Origin: Methanoprimaticola sp047501175
GTDB taxonomy: Archaea > Thermoplasmatota > Thermoplasmata > Methanomassiliicoccales > Methanomethylophilaceae
Direction: 5' to 3'
DNA: 13,668 nucleotides
Assembly: GCF_047501175.1 (NCBI RefSeq)
Contig: NZ_JBEQWH010000016.1
Span: forward strand, 1-13,668
Shown here: piece by piece, positions 6,864 to 13,036 of the stretch
Layout: each line of letters starts with the position of its first letter
Numbering within the stretch: position 1 is the stretch's first letter
The notes under the pieces: model-generated
Told to the model about the DNA's origin: nothing
Seen by the model: only the letters and a program-made list of their open reading frames with translations
Databases searched by the model: none
Made by a program: the position numbers and the translations under genes

Positions 6864-7244
6864 TCAGCACAGAAACGGACTCAAAAACCCATACAACACA
6901 AACAAAGGTTTCCTTAAGTAAACCTTAATAAACTCCTTCCCGTGTCCAGTGAACCCATACTTATACTCTGTATAATAATGACACAACTCATGCCATATAA
7001 TTCCCTGGACACACAAATCCCTTAAAGTTCCGCCCCCTTTATACCTATCATTTATCTTAATTCCGAATATATCGCTGTGATAGAACCATCCAGCATACTT
7101 ATCGTTCTTAGGATTAGTGTCCCAGTCAGCTCTGTATAAAGTAGGAATTTCTAAAAATTCACACATTTCCACAATATCCGCTTTATAAGCCCAATCTAAA
7201 TCGCCCTTAACTTTTTCGTCCATTCTCATCATATACCTTATCAT
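6864..7244 (-). CDS. SprT-like zinc metalloprotein (HExxH)
   Basis: This 126-aa protein has a zinc-binding HELCH motif (about residues 85-89), followed closely by GHGKEF, the spacing and sequence style of SprT-like metalloproteases (HExxH then HGxxF). The upstream part has Trp/Tyr-rich segments (GWFYHSDIFGIKIN) typical of that fold. GGAG lies 8 bases before the ATG at 7244. It is the last gene of the leftward block, beyond a terminator-like hairpin, and its TGA lies only 27 bases from the end of the converging late block. SprT/Spartan proteins act on proteins bound to DNA. A phage that carries a covalent terminal protein on its ends could plausibly use one, but that is speculation. No cysteine zinc ribbon follows, so this is the minimal domain. 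Confidence 0.6.
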   Translation of the reverse strand: MIRYMMRMDEKVKGDLDWAYKADIVEMCEFLEIPTLYRADWDTNPKNDKYAGWFYHSDIFGIKINDRYKGGGTLRDLCVQGIIWHELCHYYTEYKYGFTGHGKEFIKVYLRKPLFVLYGFLSPFLC

Positions 7245-7268
7245 ATTAATTTCTCCGAATTTCGTGTT

Positions 7269-7310
7269 AAAAAGCAGAACGGGCTAACCCGTTAACGCGC
7301 TAACCCGTTC
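7269..7310 (-). terminator. Terminator-like hairpin before the SprT-like gene
   Basis: On the minus strand AACGGG-UUAG-CCCGUU (7293-7278) is followed within four bases by UUUUU (7273-7269). A near-identical 16-base unit lies directly upstream, and an alternative larger stem pairs 7277-7283 with 7304-7310. This looks like an intrinsic terminator for the leftward block, presumably leaky because one gene follows. On the plus strand the larger stem is followed by CATGTTTT, so it may also stop late transcripts. Confidence 0.5.
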
Positions 7311-7323
7311 CATGTTTTAGTGT

Positions 7324-7584
7324 TCAGTTTATCAGTTTTCTGATGAATAGTCTTTCTCTGCTATCGTACAATCTATACTTTTTCTCTTCATCTATTGTTG
7401 GTCTTCTTTTTTCTATTTCTACTATTCCATCTTCCTGTAACTTTCTAACTATTTGCACTGAATTCCAGTCTCTGCCAAGTCTCATTATCTTAAACAGATA
7501 ACTTCTGGGTATCCATTCATTATAGGAGAGATTCGATAGTATCTCTGATTTTACGTCCCTTCTCCGTGATATAGTACTAGCCAT
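7324..7584 (-). CDS. Small winged-helix DNA-binding protein 3
   Basis: This 86-aa protein is the third of three consecutive small proteins that look like winged helix-turn-helix folds. The helices are VKSEILSNLSYNEWI and RSYLFKIM, then a recognition-like helix (SVQIVRKLQEDGIVEIEKR), with a beta-hairpin wing (KRRPTIDEEKKYRLYD). Of two in-frame ATGs (7590, 7584) I choose 7584, because GGGG lies 7 bases upstream of it and only one base from the other. If the preceding gene reads through its TAG, the two overlap by about 65 bases in different frames. The stop is TGA. It is probably a transcription regulator; the target is unknown. Confidence 0.55.
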   Translation of the reverse strand: MASTISRRRDVKSEILSNLSYNEWIPRSYLFKIMRLGRDWNSVQIVRKLQEDGIVEIEKRRPTIDEEKKYRLYDSRERLFIRKLIN

Positions 7585-7810
7585 ATACATGCCCCGCGTG
7601 TAGTTCTTTGTGTTTTACTCTAGTGTCTATACAGACAAAATTGCTTCTGTTATCTGCTAATCCTTCTTTTGTAAGATAGGCTACATAGAGTCTTACTGTA
7701 TCTGTTTTGTAATTGAATTGTTTACATAGCTCTATTTGCAACACACCTGGGTTCTTTTCTATGTAGTCCAGAAGCTTTAGTCTAGTTCTTAGACTTGGCT
7801 TTTGTGTCAT
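7520..7810 (-). CDS. Small winged-helix protein 2, with in-frame TAG
   Basis: Read conventionally this is 77 aa, ending at TAG (7579-7577). Reading through that TAG gives 96 aa ending at TAA (7522-7520), with TAG as codon 78. The conventional part has a helix-turn-helix (LKLLDYIEKNPGVLQIELCK, TVRLYVAYLTKEGLAD). The extension YYITEKGRKIRDTIESLL is just what a winged-helix protein needs next: a wing strand, then the familiar T-x-K-G turn and C-terminal helix. I therefore annotate the longer form. The start at 7810 has GGAGG upstream and overlaps the previous stop (TAATG). The frame switch with the next gene over 7520-7584 is unusual, and the shorter product remains possible. Confidence 0.55.
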
Positions 7811-8049
7811 TATTCTTCCTCCAGTGGGTTGTGTGGTACATATGTATATTGTTGCACATAATGTCCATTTGAGGATTTGTTTTGTGATGAGGTTATTACT
7901 AGTTCTTCTTTTAGCCATTTCTTAGTACGGCTGATGTATATGTGTATATACTTTCTTTCTGCTCCTATCATATCTGCTATTTCACAGGCTGTAAATGTTA
8001 CTCCTGGATTTTTTACAAAGAGGTTTATTATGTCGTCGCTATGACTCAT
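7810..8049 (-). CDS. Small winged-helix DNA-binding protein 1
   Basis: This 79-aa protein is the first of the three tandem small winged-helix proteins. It reads DDIINLFVKNPGVTFTACEIADMIGAERKYIHIYISRTKKWLKEELVI, a helix-turn-helix with the recognition helix around RKYIHIYISR, and then a wing ending VQQYTYVPHNPLEEE. It shares the KNPGV turn with its downstream neighbour, which suggests an old duplication. The start overlaps the preceding stop (ATGA), with AAGGTG 8 bases upstream. Its own TAA overlaps the next ATG by one base, so the genes are translated together. In phi29 the small early protein p4 switches early to late transcription; one of these three could have that job. The target is inferred, not seen. 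Confidence 0.55.
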   Translation of the reverse strand: MSHSDDIINLFVKNPGVTFTACEIADMIGAERKYIHIYISRTKKWLKEELVITSSQNKSSNGHYVQQYTYVPHNPLEEE

Positions 8050-8276
8050 TTCTTACTCACCTTCTTTTTAATGTGATAAATTCTATAACTTGTTTCGTAG
8101 TCTCCTAGAATATATGTGTTTAGTTTGTAGAACTCCATAGTATAACCCATAATGTCTAAAAGGTCTTTTATTCCTCTAGCTGTTTCTCTCTCGTATTCAT
8201 CTATTGGTATATCTATTGGGTCCTCGTATGTTGAACCCACTACATAAAAGCGTAGATATAGTCTTCTTTCAGTCAT
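8046..8276 (-). CDS. Hypothetical protein, 76 aa
   Basis: I do not recognise this protein. It begins MTERRLYLRFYVVG, has an acidic middle (DPIDIPIDEYERETARGIKDLL) and a basic C-terminus (HIKKKVSKK). The start is taken at ATG 8276, which lies inside the last codons of the preceding gene (TGA at 8271-8269), with GGA 8 bases upstream. A longer frame with a GTG at 8333 would overlap the neighbour by 65 bases and is less likely. The C-terminal TGA overlaps the next ATG by four bases. It is co-translated with the ATPase and regulators, and no domain or membrane segment is visible. Confidence 0.6.
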   Translation of the reverse strand: MTERRLYLRFYVVGSTYEDPIDIPIDEYERETARGIKDLLDIMGYTMEFYKLNTYILGDYETSYRIYHIKKKVSKK

Positions 8277-8613
8277 AGTTATCATCCAGATACCATTTTT
8301 CAGTTCTTTCTGAACCAGCTTCAAATTTTTCACAATCTAGTACGAAACGATGCCCGTGTTTGGCTAAGAGTTTTGTTATCTCATCTATTATTCTTAGGTC
8401 GGCTTCTGTTCCTTTGTAAGTGTATTCTAGTATTAGTTTAATTGCCATCTTCGTTGCTCCGTTCACTATAAATAATATTTTTCCGTTGTTATATGAACCT
8501 TCTATCTTAAAGTCAATCCATTCACAATTATTAATAGCATCACATATAATTTCAACATTATTTCTTTCACTCTCATTATTTTTATCATATTCTGCTTTAA
8601 AATAACATATCAT
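8269..8613 (-). CDS. Hypothetical protein, 114 aa
   Basis: I do not recognise this protein. It is acidic and probably alpha/beta, with strands WIDFKIEGSYNN and GKILFIVNGATKMAIKLILEYTYKG, then a helix (ADLRIIDEITKLLAKHG) and a tail WYLDDNYD. Its ATG overlaps the ATPase stop codon (ATGA, 8610-8613), with GGAG 8 bases upstream inside the ATPase gene. It is therefore translationally coupled to the packaging ATPase and could be made in step with it. There are no cysteine clusters, membrane segments or nucleotide-binding motifs. The stop is TGA. Confidence 0.62.
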   Translation of the reverse strand: MICYFKAEYDKNNESERNNVEIICDAINNCEWIDFKIEGSYNNGKILFIVNGATKMAIKLILEYTYKGTEADLRIIDEITKLLAKHGHRFVLDCEKFEAGSERTEKWYLDDNYD

Positions 8614-9647
8614 TTTAGTGTCTCCGTTTGTAGCAAACTGAATATAACGTTTTTACACGTTGTGTCTGCAAATCTAAGTCTACCAATTAGATACATTTCT
8701 TTTATCATTTTAAGAGGATATGATGAGAAAGTCATTGGTATCTCATTTGTTTTACACTGATATTTTAATCCAAATGTGTATATCTGTTTATTGTGTTCTG
8801 GTGTTATGTATACCGTATCTTCTGTTGACCATATTCCTATAAAGTTATCCATAAAATGGATGTTTGCTAGTAATTTAGAATTTGCTGGACGGTCTTCTAT
8901 TAATGCGTTATCGTCCTGCCACACTAAGTTATCAATAGCGTAATCTCCATATTTTGTTCCGTTGATTAGTTTACCGAATTTAGTAGTCTTTTTTATTTCG
9001 GCGAATTTGTTGTTTGAATAATTCTCAACCAGGATTAATCCATCTTTGAATGTTTTGAATCTTTGTTCAAATGGTAGGATGTTCCAATACGAGAAAAAAG
9101 GATTTACGAATGATACTTTATTAGCTATGAATATAGCGCGCACTTCTTTTCTACCATCTATTCTAAGGCGGTTGACTGTCTCATACAACTCTAGGAATAG
9201 TTCTACTTCTCCTGTTAGATACTTACGCTGGTCTTTTTCTATGAACTCATCGAATACTATTAGGTCGGCGTTGTGGTAACTTTGAGATTTCTTACGCGCA
9301 CTTGTTGAGAGTCCTACAAAGAAAATCTTTGGTAGTCCACAATGATATAGTATTCTGTCTTTTATTTTGTAGTCCTCTATTTCATCTGGAGATATTATCC
9401 CCTCTGCTATTACATCTGATAGGAATTTTTCTTCATTTGCTATATCTTTGATATCTTCATCTGTCCTACGTATCCAGACTGTTTGAGTATCTTTAGACAA
9501 TGCCCAACATTTATAGTTGAACGTTTTTCCTGTGCCTCTGGCTCCTAGACAAAAGGTGTATAGAGCATTGTAAGAAAGAGCTGGTCCCCTATCATACCAG
9601 ATGGAATTATACTCTTGCTTAGTTATTTCTTTTATAGTAGATGTCAC
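8610..9647 (-). CDS. DNA packaging ATPase (phi29 gp16-like)
   Basis: This 345-aa protein is close in length to phi29 gp16 (332 aa). It has Walker A GARGTGKT (about residues 35-42), Walker B LIVFDEF with Asp133 and Glu134, and further conserved blocks: the NKVSFVNPFF region and TTKFGKLINGTKYGDYAIDN, which closely follows phi29 RKTRFGRLIDGTEYGEMSLDN. The C-terminal third corresponds to the gp16 domain that contacts pRNA. I take GTG 9647 as start because AAGGGG lies 7 bases upstream. The in-frame ATG at 9653 is only one base from that site but cannot be excluded. In phi29 this gene sits in the late operon, whereas here it is on the opposite strand behind the polymerase and would be made with replication proteins. 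The stop is TGA. Confidence 0.9.
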   Translation of the reverse strand: MTSTIKEITKQEYNSIWYDRGPALSYNALYTFCLGARGTGKTFNYKCWALSKDTQTVWIRRTDEDIKDIANEEKFLSDVIAEGIISPDEIEDYKIKDRILYHCGLPKIFFVGLSTSARKKSQSYHNADLIVFDEFIEKDQRKYLTGEVELFLELYETVNRLRIDGRKEVRAIFIANKVSFVNPFFSYWNILPFEQRFKTFKDGLILVENYSNNKFAEIKKTTKFGKLINGTKYGDYAIDNLVWQDDNALIEDRPANSKLLANIHFMDNFIGIWSTEDTVYITPEHNKQIYTFGLKYQCKTNEIPMTFSSYPLKMIKEMYLIGRLRFADTTCKNVIFSLLQTETLK

Positions 9648-9750
9648 GACCATACCCCTTTGGAGCAATTATAAAAGTATATATCTTTTTTACATCGACT
9701 TCTATAAATTCTGATTCTTCATTCGGAGATTCTAAAGGTTGTTTCGACAA
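9619..9750 (-). CDS. Possible 43-aa protein bridging polymerase and ATPase genes
   Basis: A TTG at 9750 has a perfect AGGAGG eight bases upstream and opens a 43-aa frame (start SKQPLESPNEESEFIEVDV, then KKIYTFIIAPKGYGRD) ending in TAA. It overlaps the polymerase end by 32 bases, fills the 65 bases between that stop (9719) and the ATPase ATG, and runs 29 bases into the ATPase gene. The alternative ATG at 9801 has a worse ribosome site. The AGGAGG also encodes Gly-Gly of the polymerase, so it may be coincidence. No domain is recognised. Confidence 0.3.
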   Translation of the reverse strand: MSKQPLESPNEESEFIEVDVKKIYTFIIAPKGYGRDIYYKRNN

Positions 9751-11398
9751 GTAAGCATCCTCCTGGAACCTGTTGCTGTTGTAATTTTCCTTTGAATTCA
9801 TTTCCTGGAATAAAGTTATTCCATGTAACGTGTTCTTTTACAGCGTTTGGCATGCCAGCGCAAGTTACATCGGTGATTTTGTACTCGGTGTTTTCCTTTG
9901 TAGCGTGGATATAGGTCTTTGGTCTTACGTATTTTCCTATTTGGAACGTTCCTTCATGTTTCCAGTATCCTAGTTTTACTGGGTCTACTAACTCGTCTGC
10001 TAATTCAGTGTTTACTAGATGTACACTATCGGTGTCGGCATATACAAAAGCATCTGATTCTGATTGCGCGGCGCGTACAGTCTTATCTCTAGCCCATGCA
10101 CAAACAAAAGTGGCATACGGCACATATATTCCTTCTATTGTCGTAACGTCTATATCATAACGTAAACACTGGTCGTCGTCTTTCCTAGGAATTTTGTTAA
10201 TGCGAGTAGGCTTCATACCTGTTTTTCCATATGGACTATTGAGATAACGCTTTGACATAAAACGCACTGGTTTATTTTCATGTTGGACATTTGGTATATA
10301 TGATGCTTCTTCTTTTACTTTCATCCATTTATCTATATAAGGTGCTAGTAATCCTACCTTACTGTTGAATGATAAGTATTCTGGTTCACTCATGTATTCT
10401 ACATTATAGTTTTCTGTAAATAATTTGTAATCAATGTTTGTCATTGTAAGAGTTACAGGTTCATCAACTTTTTTGAGATATTCTGTTCCTTTATATCTCA
10501 TGTTGTGTTTTATCTGTATTGTTGGGAATCCTGTTTCTAATTTGAATATGGTTTCAAAACGTAGAATACTTAGTTGATTTCCGTAAGGTCTATGTAAGTA
10601 ACCAGGACCTAGAGGAAGTTCGCAATCATGCATAACCCACGGATATAGAGAATTGACATCATATACGTAAACATTGTTTACTTCTTTCCCCTGATATTTT
10701 GGATTTACATAAACCCACCCTCCTTTGTAAGCGTTTCTGGCAAAATCATCCATCTCTATTGGCAATTGTGGCATAACATTACGCCAACGATAATGTCCGC
10801 CTAACAGTTCTTTAACACAGTTGAAGGCGTCTGCTGATAGAGTTATTGCTTCATAGCCCTGTAAAAGTTGTTGATATATTGCATAAGCTACTATTTTTGA
10901 ATCCTGTACACAATAGCTTATTTCATCATCTGTTGGTTGATAGTTCTCTGGTATGTATTTACTGAAGTCTGGTTTATCTTTCTTTCCTTCAATGCCATAC
11001 ATCTTAGCTAAAGTTTCTACTGAACAACCTGGAAATTTTTTCAATGAATCCCAGATACGCACTCCTTTGTTTCCTATACAGAGTAATTCAATTCCGTACC
11101 ACTGTCCCATGTTATCTATCATGGTTTTGTAGTCTATCCCCTGTTGCTATTGTGTTTTGTATAGCAGATGCCATATTATGAATGAACCATCAAAACGGAG
11201 ATTGTGGAAAAAGATTTTTGTTATTCTTAGTTCCTGTATTTTCTCTAAGAATGATTCTATTGAAGTTCCTGTATAGTATTCATCTGGATTAGGTACATTT
11301 ACTAAACTCCACAGCCATACACGTACCCGACCATCAATTCTAAGGTTGTTTTCTCCAGTAGTTTCAAAATCGGCGGTATAGACTGTTGAGAATCTCAT
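9719..11398 (-). CDS. Protein-primed family B DNA polymerase with in-frame TAG
   Basis: Read through one TAG (codon 84, 11149-11147) this is 559 aa, against 575 for phi29 polymerase. Motifs fall in order. Exo I is DFETT (Asp10, Glu12), Exo II FHNLRFD (Asn66, Asp70), and Exo III YCVQD (Tyr162, Asp166). YKGGW is at about 224, motif A DVNSLYP at 247, motif B LNSPYG (Asn387), motif C YADTDS (Asp455, Asp457) and KTY at about 494. These positions are within a few residues of the phi29 equivalents. The TAG lies in the variable loop between FHNLRFDGSF and MGQWYGIE. The flanks stay in one frame, so a frameshift does not explain it. Conventional reading would give an 83-aa exonuclease fragment and a 467-aa piece from ATG 11122 lacking Exo I and II. 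The start overlaps the upstream stop (ATGA), with AGGG before it. The stop is TGA. Confidence 0.9.
11147..11149 (-). other. In-frame TAG codon within the DNA polymerase
   Basis: The minus-strand codons around it are CAA TAG CAA CAG, giving Gln-stop-Gln-Gln. Both sides are in the same frame and both are conserved polymerase. CAA TAG CAA is also the core of the well-known leaky amber context of tobamoviruses, which may be coincidence here. It is either a reassigned sense codon (glutamine would suit the flanks), a programmed readthrough site, or a genuine inactivating mutation or sequencing error. Confidence 0.8.
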
Positions 11399-11976
11399 AA
11401 CATTCCCTGGTTTTCTAGCTCTTTAGTATAGACAATTTCAGATTTAGCTAAATTCTTTTTGTTTGAAAATGATTTTATTTTATTTAGTAAATAGTCTATA
11501 TTTGCATATTCTGTATTTGAAAAAGGTGTTTCGACATAAGGTGATTCGTATTCGTAGAGTTCATCTAGGAATTCGGAATTCTCTTCATAGAATTTATCTA
11601 GCTTTGAAGGTGCTAGATTATCTATAAGAAATTCTAGTTGAGCCGCTTTAGCTAGAGTTTTACTGTCGGCATTTCTTAGGTATCTGGCATTAACAGCTTT
11701 CTTTATGTTTTCTCTACCCTGGAATTGTCCACGTTTGTGGTATTCTTCCGATTGAGAATATAGATACTTGTGGAATCCTCCTAAAGAAGTGAATTGACCA
11801 GAATCTAGACGCTTCATGGCTTCATTGAATTTGCCAGTAGCGACTTGATAAACTCTTTCATCCATCCATTCTGCCTGTTTTACAGCCTGGATTTCTACAT
11901 AACCGCGTTTTGCTTTCCTTTTTATAAAAGAAGGTGTAACGTCGGCGCGTTTAATTGAACGTAAAAAAGGGGGCAT
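11395..11976 (-). CDS. Probable terminal protein (phi29 gp3-like)
   Basis: This 193-aa protein lies directly upstream of the polymerase gene and overlaps it by four bases (ATGA), as the terminal protein gene adjoins the polymerase gene in phi29-like phages. The phi29 protein is 266 aa, so this one is short. The N-terminus is strongly basic (LRSIKRADVTPSFIKRKAKRG), fitting a DNA-binding domain, and the rest is predominantly helical with Tyr and Ser residues. The priming hydroxyl residue cannot be identified by eye. AGAGG, five bases before the ATG, is tucked into a 7-bp RNA hairpin. The product should prime replication and remain linked to each 5' end. The call rests mostly on position and character, because terminal proteins diverge fast. 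The stop is TGA. Confidence 0.68.
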   Translation of the reverse strand: MPPFLRSIKRADVTPSFIKRKAKRGYVEIQAVKQAEWMDERVYQVATGKFNEAMKRLDSGQFTSLGGFHKYLYSQSEEYHKRGQFQGRENIKKAVNARYLRNADSKTLAKAAQLEFLIDNLAPSKLDKFYEENSEFLDELYEYESPYVETPFSNTEYANIDYLLNKIKSFSNKKNLAKSEIVYTKELENQGML

Positions 11977-11979
11977 GAT

Positions 11980-11997
11980 AACCTCTAGTAAGAGGTT
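11980..11997 (-). promoter_or_regulatory. Hairpin occluding terminal-protein ribosome site
   Basis: On the minus-strand RNA, AACCUCU-UACU-AGAGGUU forms a perfect 7-bp stem with a 4-nt loop. It ends three bases before the AUG at 11976 and contains the AGAGG ribosome site in its 3' arm. This would limit translation of the terminal protein and, through the ATGA overlap, possibly the polymerase. It is the second start in this window buried in a stem. Confidence 0.55.
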
Positions 11998-12043
11998 TGT
12001 TAAAAGGTTTATTTTGTGCTTTTTGTACTATGTTTGGAGCTTT

Positions 12044-12388
12044 TTACTCTTCTATGTCGACGAAGGTGTATCCCATGTTTCCACTCTTAGTCATGGTTGT
12101 GGTAATCATGACAGGAACCTTCGGGATAACCCCCTCTTCCTCTATGATGTTCATGAGAACAGAGACGATTCCATAACTCTTAGTGTAAGAGAACCTAATC
12201 TTATCCTCGCCATCAAGCTTGTATGCGAATCTACACGCGGTGCGAGTCTTATCCTCCTCAGTCTCCTCATAGAACTTTACAAACTCAATAACGATTGTCT
12301 TATTCTTAAGGAACTCCATCTGTGTGAATTCGTAGTCCTTAAAGTCAGCGTCAACCTTAAACTTGTAATCATTGAACTTGAATGCCAT
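12044..12388 (-). CDS. Small early protein, possible single-strand DNA-binding protein
   Basis: This 114-aa protein alternates short beta-like strands (YKFKVDADF, TIVIEFVKFYE, ACRFAYKLDG, IRFSYTKSYG) with one helix (IVSVLMNIIEEEG) and a final strand pair (VPVMITTTMT, MGYTFVDIEE). This would suit an OB-fold. phi29 makes an abundant early SSB (p5, 124 aa), and this gene has a matching size and lies just upstream of the terminal protein and polymerase genes. That makes SSB the best guess, though no diagnostic motif is visible. ATG 12388 is chosen with AGGTG 6 bases upstream; the in-frame GTG at 12397 lies inside that site. Base composition is less AT-rich than the polymerase gene, which suggests high expression. 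The stop is TAA. Confidence 0.45.
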   Translation of the reverse strand: MAFKFNDYKFKVDADFKDYEFTQMEFLKNKTIVIEFVKFYEETEEDKTRTACRFAYKLDGEDKIRFSYTKSYGIVSVLMNIIEEEGVIPKVPVMITTTMTKSGNMGYTFVDIEE

Positions 12389-12548
12389 TTTAGTCACCTG
12401 AAAATTCGATTTTATTTCTAGAGTTATTTTTTAAGTATGTTTTTGTTAGGAGATATGAACTTGGAAACGCGGTTTTCGCTCAACAGTGTACAAAAAATTT
12501 TTAGGAAAACCAAAATTTGGTAGCAACAGTTTTGTTGGTAGCTACTAC

Positions 12549-12617
12549 TTATTTTGTAGCTACTTTTTGTTTGGTTACTACCAAACTTTTTGTTGTTACC
12601 AGATTTGTTGTGGTCAT
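12549..12617 (-). CDS. Possible 22-aa leader peptide
   Basis: ATG 12617 has AAGG seven bases upstream and opens MTTTNLVTTKSLVVTKQKVATK before TAA. The peptide is repetitive because it runs through the repeat cluster. In the same frame after the TAA the pattern continues (VVATNKTVATK). It may be a leader peptide translated through an attenuator, or chance. Confidence 0.2.
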   Translation of the reverse strand: MTTTNLVTTKSLVVTKQKVATK

Positions 12618-12645
12618 TTTTGTACCTTATTGATTTGTAATTGTT

Positions 12646-12671
12646 GGGTTGCTATTGTTACATAGCAACCC
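12646..12671 (-). terminator. Strong hairpin after the 102-aa early gene
   Basis: GGGTTGCTAT and ATAGCAACCC form a perfect 10-bp stem with a 6-nt loop. The stem begins 12 bases after the stop codon of the gene above it on the minus strand. No U-run follows on either strand, so a simple intrinsic terminator is uncertain. Transcript protection, processing or attenuation would also fit. Confidence 0.45.
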
Positions 12672-12683
12672 ATGGTTATTTGC

Positions 12684-12992
12684 TTACTCGACTGCAAGAG
12701 GGTCAACGGTGGCGGTCTTAGCGCGGGGCGTGCGCTCACGGGACATGTCGATAGTACAGTCGCACTTGAATGTGAGAATCACGTCATCGCCGTCTACGTC
12801 CATCACGGGCGCGCCGACGACGACACCCTTCACCTTCCCAGCGGAGTAGATGAAGTGCGCGAACCTGAATGCCTTCTGAGGGTTCATCGTCTCGTGGCGG
12901 TACTCGGTGTACGGAACCTCGTCCGCGGAACCGCCTGCTAGAACGGTATCCCTGATTGCCTGTCTGTCCTGAATTCTGATAATTGTTGCCAT
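12684..12992 (-). CDS. GC-rich early protein, 102 aa, unknown function
   Basis: I do not recognise this protein. It starts MATIIRIQDRQAIRDTVLAGG. The middle has aromatic and basic residues (YTEYRHETMNPQKAFRFAHFIY), then strands KGVVVGAPVMDVDGDDVILTF, and the C-terminus is basic (MSRERTPRAKTATVDP). AGAGG lies nine bases before the ATG. The gene is far richer in G and C, especially at third positions, than the polymerase and fibre genes. This may mean codon choice for very high expression or a different origin. As one of the first two genes read from the right end, it could be an abundant DNA-binding protein, the niche of phi29 p6 (about 104 aa). That is inference from size and place. The stop is TAA. 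Confidence 0.65.
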   Translation of the reverse strand: MATIIRIQDRQAIRDTVLAGGSADEVPYTEYRHETMNPQKAFRFAHFIYSAGKVKGVVVGAPVMDVDGDDVILTFKCDCTIDMSRERTPRAKTATVDPLAVE

Positions 12993-13036
12993 CTGTATTA
13001 CCTCTATATTATGTAAGGAGTTTGGGGTGTAAATGT

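Larger units (their letters stand above)
12389..12683. promoter_or_regulatory. Gene-free region with repeats and hairpins
   Basis: This 295-base gap in the early block is rich in short related units. GTAGCTAC occurs at 12538-12545 and 12556-12563, 18 bases apart. Near-copies GGTAGCAACA and TTGTTACC flank them, and GTTTGGT-TACT-ACCAAAC (12569-12586) is a perfect 7-bp inverted repeat. The cluster looks like an operator array or an attenuator. The T-rich plus strand has no convincing gene. I see no clear promoter, although one could be hidden in the AT-rich stretch around 12490-12510. Confidence 0.4.

Noticed and set aside
7291..7301. GTTAACGCGCT shared with the candidate pRNA (272-282)
   Set aside because: An 11-base match is expected several times by chance in a genome of this size, and the surrounding structures differ.
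8277..8333. Longer N-terminus (GTG 8333) for the 76-aa protein
   Set aside because: It would overlap the upstream gene by 65 bases, whereas ATG 8276 gives the short overlap typical of this block and has GGA at a usable distance.
11123..11146. Frameshift or two separate genes for the polymerase
   Set aside because: The 83-residue and 467-residue parts are in the same frame with only one TAG between them, so no frameshift is needed. ATG 11122 has no convincing ribosome site and would drop Exo I and II.
12455..12637. Plus-strand frame with AGGAG before ATG 12455, 60 codons if TAG is sense, hydrophobic end
   Set aside because: It contains three TAGs within the GTAGC repeats, its Leu/Phe content follows simply from T-rich DNA, and it runs against the early block with no promoter.
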